Positions 22,155 to 34,164 are shown, counted from the first letter of the stretch. The stretch: DNA of 64,000 nt from Hygrophila difformis (GCA_030278955.1 JAOANR010000010.1:20180444-20244443), one strand, 5' to 3'. Numbers and translations are program-made. Notes: generated by a model from the sequence alone, not told the origin.

Positions 22155-22197
22155 CTGTAGAAAAATAATAGCAACGAAGTCAGTATATACATACTGA
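22155..22197 (-). promoter_or_regulatory. branch-point-like hairpin and acceptor-like site in E3 LTR-1
   Basis: The stem here is TCAGTA/TACTGA, whereas the other families have TCAGCA/TGCTGA: a C-G pair replaced by T-A with pairing kept. CTGAC and a T-rich stretch to CTACAG follow on the minus strand. LTR-3 has one arm mutated (TTAGTA at 36656-36661). Confidence 0.5.
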
Positions 22198-23014
22198 GTA
22201 AGTCAACTCCCACAACATCAAGTGATGGGTTTTAAAAAAGGGATTGACTCATTTAAAATACAATTTAAATATAATTTAATACAATATAATTTTTGATAAA
22301 AGACACGCTTTGAATTTAAAAATATATATATATATATATAAGTCATACTTTACCACAATAATTTTTGTTTTTCCATTAGCCTAGAAAGAGGACACCACAA
22401 ATAATATTTCACGATTGCAAAGGCAACCTCAACAATATTTCACGATTGCAAAGCAATCTCAATAATATTTCATGATTGCAGGGCAATCTCAATCACAGAT
22501 GCAATGCAGCGGACTCATACACAGACACACTCCGGAGCCTTAGGCAACCCATACGGATCCACCTAAGAGTGCAGACTCATACATGCATAATATTTCAAAT
22601 GCCGTCATGGCAAGAGGGGGCGGCTTCTGACACCACACGCCAAGTGCACATATACCCTCCAATATCTCAAGTGGCATCTAACTCAATCTAGTCTAATGGT
22701 TTTAAAACTAAAATTTTATTTATTATTTTAAAAATGGCAGTCTACACGTAATACTCATCTCAAATGATTTTTCAACAATTCTGTGAAGCAATTTAGCAAC
22801 GAGGTATTCAATAATGCCATAAACCATTTCAACAACAAACTCCAATAATTTCTTGTATCCACAAGAGGACTCGCCTAACAGTACTCATATATAAAAATGC
22901 CAAACCACTTATTTAAATATACTGTTCTCAATCCTTAAATTATAGAAATAATTCCATAAAGACACTCATTTGAATACATGACCTTTTATTTATATATATA
23001 TATATATATATATA

Positions 23015-25506
23015 CTAGTTTTTGTGTGGGACGGGCGATGCCCCTCATCTGGAATGAATGTTAGTAAGGATGTTTTTAGGATATAGTAGATAAATGTAAT
23101 TTTGGTTTCAGTGAGTAATTGATGGATTTGAAATTCTCAATAAATACGGAGGGCATAGATTTATGGAAAACTACATAATCATACAAAATAGGAGGCCTTG
23201 TATAGGTATTTTAAATTGTAAATCATCTCAACTGTCCAACAACTTGCAACAGGCCAGTATTTACAATGACGCAGAAGAGCCTTGTGGGCGTGACCGCCCC
23301 ATTGTCTAAGAATTTTTTTGCCTTCTGCAACTGCACAATAAACTGATGGAGTCACAATAGTTTGCGAAACAGGGGAAAAGTTTTGATGGCAGAAAACATA
23401 GTTTTGATAGCAGAAAACATATGAAATTAGAAATACGGTTGCTTCAGAAGTTCACAATTACTGTGTACTGGATCAAAGGAAGTAATGGAGCAATTGTTGC
23501 GCTGATAAGTGCTTAAATTGCAACTGCTAAAGCGTTATATTCAGAGCAAATATCATAAGCTAACTTAAACTTTATGTTATGGATAATTGACATACAAGTT
23601 GCCAAATAATTCAGAAAAACTATGCAAAGTATTAGAGATAAAAAGGATACTTTCGAATAGAAGATAAAACAAGTTAAAGCTCTCACCTCTCTGGGAAAAT
23701 AACACGTGGTGACAACTGGACTGGAAGAATATATATTGCATATACACACACAGAGGCAAAAGTTTAAGGCCTCCCAGAAGGTAACGGAAGCGTGCAAAGG
23801 TTTCCTCGGGCCAGACGGAGATTGGCAGGACGTAATCCTGGACGTGAAGAAAGAAATGTAAATAAGCGCACTCTTTATACCAACATTAAAGGTAATAATG
23901 GCAATCTAAAGAATTTCTCAAGTGGATCATATACATGGGAGAAAGCATCTAAGTTTTATAAAAGAGCAAAAAACCAAAATGATGAAACATTTAGATCATG
24001 CGTTAGGTAATTTGAGCTAAAAGAGTAATGTGTACTATGATACTGTCCATGTATACGAAAAACCAATACAATAGATAAAAATATTACAACATTGCAAGAA
24101 GAGCAAACAATCCATGTAAGCCGTAAAAGATCCTAATCTAAATAAAGACATTAATAGTGAGATGATTAGCCGTAATCAGTTAATGGCATAAAAGTGCCTC
24201 AGGATTCATGTTTTCATGTTTGCATTTAACAAGATTGTTCTACCAAAAGAATAAAATAAATAGGGAAACGACTTCCCTATAATTAACAAATGGTTTGTAA
24301 TCTGGACATGAGGAAAAAAATTCCAACAATAAAATATACGGAAATAATGTATGATTTCCATAGAAATCTATACCAAAAACAAGATAAAGCTCAACTATTA
24401 CAACGAAGGGCAGCAATTGGCCAACATCCTAACCAAATTAGTAGCTTCAGATAAAGCATGATCAATACTGTTTCCCAGACACTTGAAACACCTCTCCAGA
24501 ATTAAATATTACACAGAACCACTGAACACAGGGACTTTTTAGTATTGATCTTATCCTTCAAACTCTACTACACCAAATAAGTAATAATATCTCCTTTATA
24601 TTTTACCTTCCTGTCACATGGTATGCAAAAGATTAAAACCCATACACATGATGTCTGCAGTCAATTCAATTGTTGCACAGGAGTAAGCGACCCAGTCATT
24701 CTATGACACTACATATATATCGAGAAAGCAGATAATGTTACACCAAAAATGATTACACTTCAATGATTAAAAAGAAATGCCAAGCAGCTCTTATTTATTT
24801 TCATTATATTATTGTTCTAATTATCTTCAACATCTTACACAGAGAAGGTGTTTGCAATAATACAAAAGACCAAATCTTTTTGTTACAGCACCAAATGAAA
24901 CGTGTGTGCATTATGATCTGCAATTAAAATTAGAACTGTAGAATGTAACAACCTTACCTCTTTCTTTAGGGCTAACACTAAGGAAGCAACGAGCAGCAGC
25001 ATGAATTGCAAGCCTAATCGAAACCAAAACCCTTGGAACATTAATCAACCTGGCGAATGGAAGAAGAAGCACAATCCAATCGAAAACAAACCCAAAGAGA
25101 GACCGCGATAATCTGCAAAATATTTATCCAAAAGTAGAGCGGGGATCGTATTCGGAGAAGATTGCGAATGGATATCTGACGGGGAAGTAGGGCAATAGAG
25201 GATGGAGTAGCTGAATCGTACTCGGAGACGAGGGAATCGATTTCTGGGCACGCAGGCGTAATTCAGGGTTAGAGACGGAGAGGAGATGAAGTGATGCGGT
25301 TCCAATTTCGTGCGTGCAATTGAGGGTTTGTGCAAAGAACGGAAGAAATGATTTGGTAAGTGAAAGGAGACGACGTCGTTTTGACATTGGATTGTGTTGA
25401 GAGAAACGACAAAATAGCGGAAGCCGAAGCAAATACACAATAAATTGAAGGGCAAAACTGTGTTTTCATGTGTCAAAAAACCCTCATTCACACATATATA
25501 TAATGA
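23015..25506 (-). mobile_element. H1: non-autonomous Helitron, 2492 bp, in LTR-1
   Basis: The 5' end is A|TCATTATATATATG at 25506. The 3' end is a GGGC/GCCC hairpin, a spacer and CTAG at 23018-23015, followed by T. LTR-2 and LTR-3 have the uninterrupted TA run at this site, which proves the boundaries to within the repeat and shows insertion after the array formed. No Rep-helicase frame is present. The 5' 500 bp on the minus strand resemble a host gene promoter and leader (a palindromic AACGACGTCGTC near 25370-25385, then C/T-rich sequence), so a captured gene 5' end is likely. No coding gene is supported. Confidence 0.9.
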
Positions 25507-26661
25507 TATTTGGAACCCGAAACACACATATGGACTTTAGACAGATTCATAAATTAAAATACACAGTCTTTAATAGGCATAAATCGTTATGGATTTGTTT
25601 CAAAAGTCATTGACACTTGTATCTAACAAAAATCTATACAAACCTGCATAAAAAATATGGACGCACACACAACCAAAAATATTTAAAATAACTTATATCC
25701 TCTCCATTTTAATGCTTATAAAATTTATTATATATATATATGTATTTATATAAAAAACTGCAGGTTATATTTATATACTAAGATTAAGACTTTTATGAAG
25801 GCAGACTGTAAATTTTCTAATTTTCAGTAAATTTAGAATTGCAAGATTTAAAAGAATTAAATCACTCACATGAATGAGTTAATCTAATGGAATGTGACGC
25901 CTATATGACAGGATTGATAGGCCTGTATGTATCCATCTTCCAATAAACCTTAATAACTTGAATATTCTTACCTTATCATGTATATATATGTATCTATGTA
26001 TATGTTCAACATTCCTCACTGTTTCCCGTTCATAGGATGTAAGTCCTAAATATCTACAGTTGCACAACCGCAGGAACATACATAAATAGCTATACATATT
26101 TACACTATTTAAAAAAAAGGGATTGGGACAACCAAAACTTGAGGGTAATGAGTTAACTTACAGTCTTTGAAGGTCGAAGTGAAATAGATTGGAAAAGAAC
26201 TGCTACAAAAGAAGGAACGCAGCGCCACTCACGAACCTATTGCGAATCGGCGAGAGATAACAAAAAAAATCATTCTAATTTCTGAAGTGTACTTACTCTC
26301 TCTTCGTGACTGCTGATGGAAAACTCAACTTGAAAGCTACTGCACCACTCTAATTTCTGAGATTTGCAGGGGTACGGAGGGGATAAAGGCTGGGCTATTT
26401 TATGGGATTAAACGGGTGTTAGTGCAGTAAATCCCCTCATTAAGCCATCCTAATTTGGCTCATCAATTTCCCTACGTTAAGTTTGGAACGGAGACAGACA
26501 CCCAACTTTTCAATTGCCAAATTTAATTACTCATTGAATCCTAGGTCTTGATCTATATTCATTCATCAATCCCCTCATTGACGTACACAATTCTAATCCA
26601 TTCAAATCTTGTGTCCCAATCTTATTACCAGTATTTCATTCTCAAATATAGATTATACCCC

Positions 26662-26737
<76 letters not shown>
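26662..26737. repeat. (AAT)n microsatellite, about 25 units
   Basis: Trinucleotide tract near the U3 start of LTR-1. The matching tracts in LTR-2 (34122-34164, about 14 units) and LTR-3 (38636-38720, about 28 units) differ in length, so it mutates faster than the surrounding LTR. The poly-Asn reading frame it creates is not a gene. Confidence 0.95.
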
Positions 26738-26785
26738 CATCCTAGGCGAAATGGAATTCTTTTGGGTAATTTCTCGGGTATTACA

Positions 26786-26824
26786 GTCTACCACCCTTAA
26801 GAATCAACTTCGCCCTCGAAGTTG
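26786..26824 (-). other. E3 polypurine tract and upstream hairpin, first unit
   Basis: The minus strand reads a perfect hairpin CAACTTCG/CGAAGTTG (26824-26805, 4-base loop), then ATTCTTAAGGGTGGTAGAC, then the LTR start at 26785. A T interrupts the G run (GGGTGG). The identical block at 34213-34251 serves the second unit. Confidence 0.88.
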
Positions 26825-26975
26825 CATGTGATAATAAGTTCGCAAGAATTATAAATTCTTGGCTGCTATAGGAATTCTATTGTATCGCTTGGAGCATAAT
26901 ACAAAATTCGATTCCCAAACCAATTCTCTCATGTTTAGGAAATTCTAATTTATAGAATATTCTCGACGAAATATA

Positions 26976-28322
26976 TTAGCAACTTGCTCCAAAATCAAAC
27001 AAAACTTTAACAGGTACGCTTAAAGCGGTAAAGGTACCTGCGATCATGTCACCTTGAGTTGGTAAATCTGCTTGATTAATCACATTAAGTCTTCCAACAG
27101 CTCCTCCTTGATTCCCTTGTTGGTTACGGTTTTGAGGAGGTCTTTGTCCTTGATTATTCCCATTTATTCCCCCTTGATTGTTTTGCTGGGCAGGAACATT
27201 GGCAAGGTCATCCCTTTTCGTAATATTTTCTGAGCGAGTTCTACACTCCGCTACCATGTGTCCTTCTCGACCGCATCTATAACATGCGCCAGCTTTGGGG
27301 CATCCTTTAGTCAAATGAGGCTTGCTACATTTCAGGCATCGTGGTATGTAGTTAGCACGATTATTTTTACGCCCATCGTTACCTCCATTATGTCCTTGGA
27401 CCTGCTTGTTTGGATCACCATGATAGTTGCCTCCTTCAAAGTTATTATTACCCTTGTTGTCACGATTTCTCTTATCTTGTCCTTGAGGTCCTCGGCTTGA
27501 CTCGCTCACAGCTTTCCTTTTTAATTGTTGTATCAGAGCAACTGCGACAACCCGATCATATACTGCCTGCAAGTTAGGATACTGGACACCTGCAATCACC
27601 TCTCTAATCGCTAGGTTTAGTCCCATTTCAAACTTTTGGGCCTTCTCAGCTTCAGTAGGTACCAGTCTTGGAGCAAATCTAACCAACTCCTTAAAACGTG
27701 CGTAGTACTCTTGAACAGTTTGCTCTCCTTGCTTCAGAGACAAGAATTCTTCATACATTGATGCCTTTGTACTCATTGGGTAGAAACGATCCCTTAAAGC
27801 TTCCATGAATTCTTTCCATAGGTAGGGTTCCTCATCTTCCTCCAATTCCCTTTGGAGGTTTTGCCACCATTCGTCTGCCTCGCCTCCTAAGTAGTAAGAT
27901 GCTACATGAACTTTCTCCTCTTCAGGGCATTTGACAGCATTCAACAACTTATCAAATGTCCGGATCCACTCCTCCAATTTGGCAGGATCCTCTTGGCCAT
28001 TGTAGTGAGGTGGTTGATATTGGTTCACCATTGCAAGATAATTGATGCGGGCCTCAGGTGGCGGTGCTCCTACTCCTACAGTTGCTTGCCCTCTATGGAG
28101 TTCGGCATTTCCAAGTGCAATTAGAATTTCTTCGACTGTCCTAAGGCGTTCATCAACATTGTTTGCAGCAGGAGGTGCTCGCCTTCCCACGTTAGGCATA
28201 TTTGCCTCTCTTGGTACTTCAGGATATTGATAGTTTTGGGGCACCTCGTTATTGTTGGGCATGTTTGGGGGGTTAGCGCCAGTGTTAGGAGCATACTTTT
28301 GTGGTCTACCTCTAGGTGCCAT
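26976..28322 (-). CDS. gag: E3 gag, unit 1, 448 aa, ending at a broken protease motif
   Basis: It starts at ATG (MAPRGRPQK) at 28322. Asn/Pro-rich amino terminus (1-75), capsid-like gag domain (about 95-265: PAKLEEWIRTFDKLL, YYLGGEADEWW, LRDRFYPMSTKASMYEEF), a basic Gly/Asn-rich linker, two zinc-knuckle motifs (CLKCSKPHLTKGC and canonical CYRCGREGHMVAEC), then a Gln/Asn-rich stretch. The last residues, VKVLFDFGASC, correspond to the start of the aspartic protease (normally LFDSGA or LFDTGA) with Phe replacing the catalytic-motif Ser/Thr, followed by a stop. Pol has therefore been deleted from just inside protease, about 190 bp before the 3' LTR. Confidence 0.92.
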   Translation of the reverse strand: MAPRGRPQKYAPNTGANPPNMPNNNEVPQNYQYPEVPREANMPNVGRRAPPAANNVDERLRTVEEILIALGNAELHRGQATVGVGAPPPEARINYLAMVNQYQPPHYNGQEDPAKLEEWIRTFDKLLNAVKCPEEEKVHVASYYLGGEADEWWQNLQRELEEDEEPYLWKEFMEALRDRFYPMSTKASMYEEFLSLKQGEQTVQEYYARFKELVRFAPRLVPTEAEKAQKFEMGLNLAIREVIAGVQYPNLQAVYDRVVAVALIQQLKRKAVSESSRGPQGQDKRNRDNKGNNNFEGGNYHGDPNKQVQGHNGGNDGRKNNRANYIPRCLKCSKPHLTKGCPKAGACYRCGREGHMVAECRTRSENITKRDDLANVPAQQNNQGGINGNNQGQRPPQNRNQQGNQGGAVGRLNVINQADLPTQGDMIAGTFTALSVPVKVLFDFGASC

Positions 28323-28735
28323 TCTGTTTACGAAATACACAATGATAAGTTTCTAGTCTAAGGCACGTTAGCGTTCAAGTTGGAGAGCAGTTTAGATTTG
28401 GTTATCAAAAAAAAATTCTAAATATAAGGAGACGCGGCTGTGAAAATTAGTACTGCTAGGTTCAGGAAGATTTATAAGATATGAATGGCTAGAGGAGAGA
28501 ATAAACACAGGGATGCTAAGCACATGCGATCAAGATGTAAGACTGAGGCAGAATTAATCTCAAGCTAGTGCTTCTAAGTCAAGGTCAAGCTGAATACCAG
28601 CTGAGAATGATATCTAATACAGGTAAGTTGCATATATACTTTGGAACATTTTTAAATAATGAATGAATGCAAATGCATCCCCCCGAAAAATATTTACTTA
28701 GCACGACTTGTCAAAATAATTCTTATATTTATTTC

Positions 28736-28767
28736 CCATGGGTTTTAATTAAAATTCTTCTCCATGG
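28736..28767 (-). promoter_or_regulatory. leader CCATGG pair (E3, unit 1)
   Basis: CCATGG at 28736-28741 and 28762-28767, between primer-binding site and gag. The spacing is 26 bases start to start, as in E1 and E2. Unit 2 carries the same pair about 7427 bp to the right. Confidence 0.4.
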
Positions 28768-28851
28768 AAATAAAACCTTAAAAACATTTAAAATAATATT
28801 TGAAATTTTGGGCCTCTATATTGGGCCGAAAAATAATAGTTTAAAATTTTT

Positions 28852-28868
28852 TCCGGGCTCTGATACCA
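28852..28868 (-). other. primer-binding site, E3 unit 1
   Basis: The minus strand reads TGGTATCAGAGCCCGGA, three bases after the end of LTR-2 at 28872. It is intact. Confidence 0.95.
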
Positions 28869-31479
28869 CTCTGTAACACCCCGGTTTTGGTAACCCAGGC
28901 CAGGATGTCACCACCACACCTTCCAAGCAAGACGCGAACCATTTCGAGCTCACTTGAAAGATGCAAGGCTAAGTTGTACCAAAATTTTAAAATAAAATCC
29001 ACTTAAAAATATATCCCGGAATAAAAATAATTTTTCAATGGTTTGTTAAAGTAATTTTCATTGCGCCTAAGTAAACAAAATACAAGTCCATGGCCAAAAC
29101 ACACGGCCAAAACACAATCCATAATATAAAAGTAAAATGCAACATGTCTTCTTTGAATTCCCCTCCCATGACATGTATGAGATACTCACATGTATGCCGG
29201 ATCTGTAGAAAAATAATAGCAACGAAGTCAGTATATACATACTGAGTAAGTCAACTCCCACAACATCAAGTGATGGGTTTTAAAAAAGGGATTGACTCAT
29301 TTAAAATACAATTTAAATATAATTTAATACAATATAATTCTTGATAAAAGACACGCTTTGAATTTAAAAATATATATATATATAAGTCATACTTTTCCAC
29401 AATAATATGTGATACCCCGCAGAGATGTCACGCGTTGAGGTAAGAATTTAATTTTCGAACCTCAATAATTCTATGCGTGTAAAACTACTTATGTTGGTGT
29501 TGCTTCCGAGTGCGACCCAACTTCGAGGACGAAGTTGATTTCTAAGGGGGGTAGACTGTAATACCCGAGAAATCAACATCGATAATTAAATCCAAAAATA
29601 AAAGAATTGGATTTAATTATCAAAACCGAAATAATTCCGAGAGAGCGGAATTAAATATTTTCGGACGATAGCAACTCGAAGAGAGTTATCGAATTATCTA
29701 TTAATCATGGATAATTTATATTATGGTTTTTAAAATTAAAAATCATAATAATAAAAAAAAAAGAAGAAAAACGCAGCCTGAAGGTGGCGCGGTGGCCGCG
29801 CGGTGCGCGCCACCAGCACGCCACCCTCCAGTAGGCAGCGTTTCCAAACGCTGCACGCGTTTTTGCTCGGTTTGAGCATTAACTCCGAACTTGGATGCAT
29901 GAATTGAGCCACCATCATGTCTTAGACCATTGGGGGTGTGTTGAGACTCCTTTTGGATAAATCTAGAAGCATCTAGAACCTTACAAGTTGAGATAAGGTT
30001 GGATACATGTATATGATGCATTCATTGAACCCCTTGGGAAATTGGTGAGATGAATGGGGGTTAATAGGATGTATTTTCGAGATTGACTGCATTGAGTCAT
30101 GCCTACCTTCCCTAGGGTCTTAATGTCAGTCATTGGGAACATTATGCACTCCAAATATTATCCAAACCAGCCCCAAAACCACCCCTCATTCCATAATCCG
30201 AATTTCAGATTTTCCATTGGAGAGTTGGTGAGTTTGTGTGGGTTTTGTTCTTGTTCTTGAGGCCTTGGACGAATTGGGAGGTCCTAATACCTTCTTCTAC
30301 AAGTGGGTAAGGTTTCTAATCCAAATCCTTGTCCTTAGAGTCGGATTTCTAGTCCTAACATCAAACTTTCTTCCATCAAAACCAAAATAGGATCCATTCG
30401 ATAGATTGTGGAAGAGTGGGACTGTGTTGGTTGATTTTGGAGCAATCAAGGAGGAGGATTTCGACACTAATCTCTTGATATGTAAGTTAGTGTTGTGCAT
30501 CTCAAATTTTGGAGCTTTTGGTTGAGTATTCTTTGAGATATAGTTCGATTTTCATCTTGTGCCAAATCTGTCTTTTAGGGTTTCTTCCGAGTAGATTTTA
30601 TTGTTGTGCTTTTCTCGCCTAGATCTTTTCGTTTTTGGAAGAACTTGTCTAAATGAAAAATGTTCCTAACACTTTAAAGATGGTTCCTGTAAATTTTCAA
30701 AATTTTTGGACTTGATTTGGTCGACGAAAACGGATCTGGTATTTTCTGCTACACATGGTGACAGATTTAAACTTCTAGCGTGTCCAGTTTTGTAGTTCAT
30801 ATCTCTCCTAGCTATGGTCGTTTTTGATGGTTAGTCTCTTCATGAAAATTGTTCATCTATATGTATAGTTTACTCCTGTGAAATTTCAGAATTTTTGGAT
30901 CAACCTTCGAATTGTTATGGATTTTTAAGTAAACTGTGGTCGGATGAACAGTATCCTATGCACCCTTTTGAAAACAAGTTTCTGAAATGATTTTTCTGAG
31001 CAACTTAGAGTACGAATTTGCTAAGGGCTATTTCTGAGAAAAATGTTTATTTTGATGTCTTCTAGTAGCTGTAAAATTTTCAGAATTTTTCACGAAGTTT
31101 TACTACATTTCCTAATACGATTTTGAAAACTGCTACGGTGTGGTCTTACCGGTGAAATTTGGTTTCGTACGTTTCGATAGTTTTTGAGTCGATTGCTACT
31201 CTTTTATGAAGCTTATGAATTCTGGAAATGTAGACATGTGTTGTAAGGATTAAAATGTGGATTTTGAAACTTTGTGAGTTTTGATCGAGTTAGATGCCCA
31301 ACTTTGGAGGGTAAGTGCACTTGGCGTGAGCTCGTTGGGCCGCCCCCTCTTTTTGGTGGCCAAAACGGCGCCAAGGAAATTATGTTGCGTGATTGTATGA
31401 GTCTATACTCCTAGATGTATCCGTATGGGTTATCTAGGGCTCCGGAGTGTGTCTGTATAGGGTCCGCTGCTTTCACTTG

Positions 31480-31760
31480 CCTTGTGGGTTCGATTCCCCA
31501 AGGTTTATGTTTTTCCTGCGGGTTCGATTCCCCATGATATTGTTGACTCCTGTGGGTTCGATTCCCTAGGATGTATATTGGGTTCTTGCGGGTTCGATTC
31601 CCCAAGGACGGATGTCCTCGATCATAATGAACAATGGTAAACGAAGGTGTTTGAGCTCTTGCGGGTTTGATTCCCCAAAAATGGTAAAAGAATGTATTTG
31701 AAATATGGAAACAATGGTAAAAGAATGTGTTTGAGCTCTTGCGGGTTTGATTCCCCAAGA
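31480..31760 (+). repeat. T-arm-like hairpin array (6 units) in the solo LTR
   Basis: Six units with CCTTG/CAAGG, CTTG/CAAG, CCTG/CATG and CCTG/TAGG outer stems (the last with one G-T pair), a C or T bulge, a GGG/CCC inner stem and TTCGATT or TTTGATT loops. This family is clearly diverged from the others in most of its LTR but keeps the motif. Confidence 0.8.
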
Positions 31761-31924
31761 ATGGTTTCTCGATAAAAATGAATAATGATATATTATTCGT
31801 ATGGTAAAGTGTAAGAATCTTCCGGAATTATTTTTACTCGACCTTCCTTTTTAAATTATAAATTCTATTTTTTAAATCTCTCTTCTAAAAACTTTAAAAT
31901 TCGTTATGCTATACATTAACTTAC

Positions 31925-31969
31925 TCAGTACCTTTGTACTGATAGATACGTTGTCTCTATTTTTTTCAG
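31925..31969 (+). promoter_or_regulatory. branch-point-like hairpin and acceptor-like site in the solo LTR
   Basis: TCAGTA (31925-31930) and TACTGA (31937-31942) pair around a 6-base loop. CTGAT lies 27 bases before the AG of TTTCAG at 31969, after a pyrimidine tract. With the donor at 30482 the implied intron is 1488 bases. Confidence 0.5.
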
Positions 31970-32921
31970 ATGTTGAAGATTAGCGCATCGCATTTACATT
32001 TGGGATGGGAATTTCCGAAGACTTGTCGCACTTGTTTTTAAATTCTTTTTATGAATTCCAAACTTATGTTTGGCCGTGTTTGGCCCTTAGCTTCCGCACT
32101 GTTTTAAATTATGTATATTTGACTTAACTCTGATTTAAACCTTCGGGCACTTATTGAATGGTTTTTTAAATTATTTTTAAATATTGGTACAACTTAGCCT
32201 TAGCATCTTCTCAAGTGAGCTCGAAATGGTTCGCGTCTTGCTTGGGAAGGTGTGGCGGTAATGCCCTGGCCTGGGTGATCAAATCCGGGGTGTTACATAA
32301 TATTTGTTTTTCCATTAGCCTAGAAAGAGGACACCACAAATAATATTTCACGATTGCAAAGGCAACCTCAACAATATTTCACAATTGCAAAGCAATCTCA
32401 ATAATATTTCATGATTGCAGGGCAATCTCAATCACAGATGCAATGCAGCGGACTCATACACAGACACACTCCGGAGCCTTAGGCAACCCATACGGATCCA
32501 CCTAAGAGTGCAGACTCATACATGCATAATATTTCAAATGCCGTCATGGCAAGAGGGGGCGGCTTCTGACACCACACGCCAAGTGCACATATACCCTCCA
32601 ATATCTCAAGTGGCATCTAACTCAATCTAGTCTAATGGTTTTAAAACTAAAATTTTATTTATTATTTTAAAAATGGCAGTCTACACGTAATACTCATCTC
32701 AAATGATTTTTCAACAATTCTGGGAAGCAATTTAGCAACGAGGTATTCAATAATGCCATAAACCATTTCAACAACAAACTCCAATAATTTCTTGTATCCA
32801 CAAGAGGACTCGCCTAACAGTACTCATATATTTAAAAATGCCAAACCACTTATTTAAATAAATTGTTCTCAATCCTTAAATTATAGAAATAATTCCATAA
32901 AGACACTCATTTCAATACATA

Positions 32922-32926
<5 letters not shown>

Positions 32927-32971
<45 letters not shown>
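32927..32971. repeat. (AT)n microsatellite in LTR-2
   Basis: Long TA run at the site that received Helitron H1 in LTR-1. The equivalent run in LTR-3 (about 37462-37484) is shorter. Confidence 0.9.
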
Positions 32972-32975
<4 letters not shown>

Positions 32976-34121
32976 GAACCAGAAACACACACAAGGACTT
33001 TAGACAGATTCATAAATTAAAATACACAGTCTTTAATAGGCAAAAAATCGTTATGGATTTGTTTCAAAAGTCATTGACACTTGTATCTAACAAAAATCTA
33101 TACAAACCTGCATAAAAAATATGGACGCACACACAACCAAAAATATTTAAAATAACTTATATCCTCTCCATTTTAATGCTTATAAAATTTATTATATATA
33201 TGTATTTATATAAAAAACGGCAGGTTATATATATATACTAAGATTAAGACTTTTATGAAGGCAGACTGTTAATTTTCTAATTTTCAGTAAATTTAGAATT
33301 GCAAGATTTAAAAGAATTAAATCACTCACATGAATGAGTTAATCTAATGGAATGTGACGCCTATATGACAGGATTGATAGGCCTGTATGTATCCATCTTC
33401 CAATAAACCTTAATAACTTGAATATTCTTACCTTATCATGTATATATATGTATCTATGTATATGTTCAACATTCCTCACTGTTTCCCGTTCATAGGATGT
33501 AAGTCCTAAATATCTACAGTTGCACAACCGCAGGAACATACATAAATAGCTATACATATTTACACTATTTAAAAAAAAGGGATTGGGACAACCAAAACTT
33601 GAGGGTAATGAGTTAACTTACAGTCTTTGAAGGTCGAAGTGAAATAGATTGGAAAAGAACTGCTACAAAAGAAGGAACGCAGCGCCACTCACGAACCTAT
33701 TGCGAATCGGCGAGAGATAACAAAAAAAATCATTCTAATTTCTGAAGTGTACTTACTCTCTCTTCGTGACTGCTGATGGAAAACTCAACTTGAAAGCTAC
33801 TGCACCACTCTAATTTCTGAGATTTGCAGGGGTACGGAGGGGATAAAGGCTGGGCTATTTTATGGGATTAAACGGGTGTTAGTGCAGTAAATCCCCTCAT
33901 TAAGCCATCCTAATTTGGCTCATCAATTTCCCTACGTTAAGTTTGGAACGGAGACAGACACCCAACTTTTCAATTGCCAAATTTAATTACTCATTGAATC
34001 CTAGGTCTTGATCTATATTCATTCATCAATCCCCTCATTGACGTACACAATTCTAATCCATTCAAATCTTGTGTCCCAATCTTATTACCAGTATTTCATT
34101 CTCAAATATAGATTATACCCC

Positions 34122-34164
<43 letters not shown>

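Larger units (their letters stand above)
21824..26785 (-). mobile_element. E3 LTR-1 (about 2470 bp without H1)
   Basis: Minus-strand start TGTAATACCCGAG at 26785, end CCGGGGTGTTACA at 21824. It holds the (AAT)n tract 26662-26737, donor-like CT|GTAAGTTAACTC near 26160, tandem ATTTCACGATTGCAAAG-type repeats (about 22400-22490), branch hairpin 22197-22180 and acceptor CTACAG ending at 22155. Helitron H1 interrupts it at 23015-25506. Confidence 0.92.
29408..32297 (+). mobile_element. solo LTR, 2890 bp, composite, TSD TAATA
   Basis: TAATA at 29403-29407 and 32298-32302 flanks the element, and LTR-1 and LTR-3 show the empty site. The first 149 bp start TGTGATACCCCGC and contain the hairpin CAACTTCG/CGAAGTTG (29518-29537) and the purine tract AAGGGGGGTAGAC. 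A second LTR start, TGTAATACCCGAG, is at 29557. The rest carries donor-like T|GTAAGTTAG at 30482, six T-arm units (31480-31760), branch hairpin TCAGTA/TACTGA (31925-31942) and acceptor TTTCAG ending at 31969. It ends CCGGGGTGTTACA. Confidence 0.93.

Noticed and set aside
22476..22691. 71-codon frame present in three copies (22476, 32415, 36949)
   Set aside because: It is part of the E3 LTR and antisense to its transcription; copies reflect LTR duplication, not a conserved gene.
26609..26800. Asn-rich ORF (also at 38583-38780)
   Set aside because: It is the translation of the (AAT)n microsatellite; the minus-strand Leu-rich frame is the same artefact.
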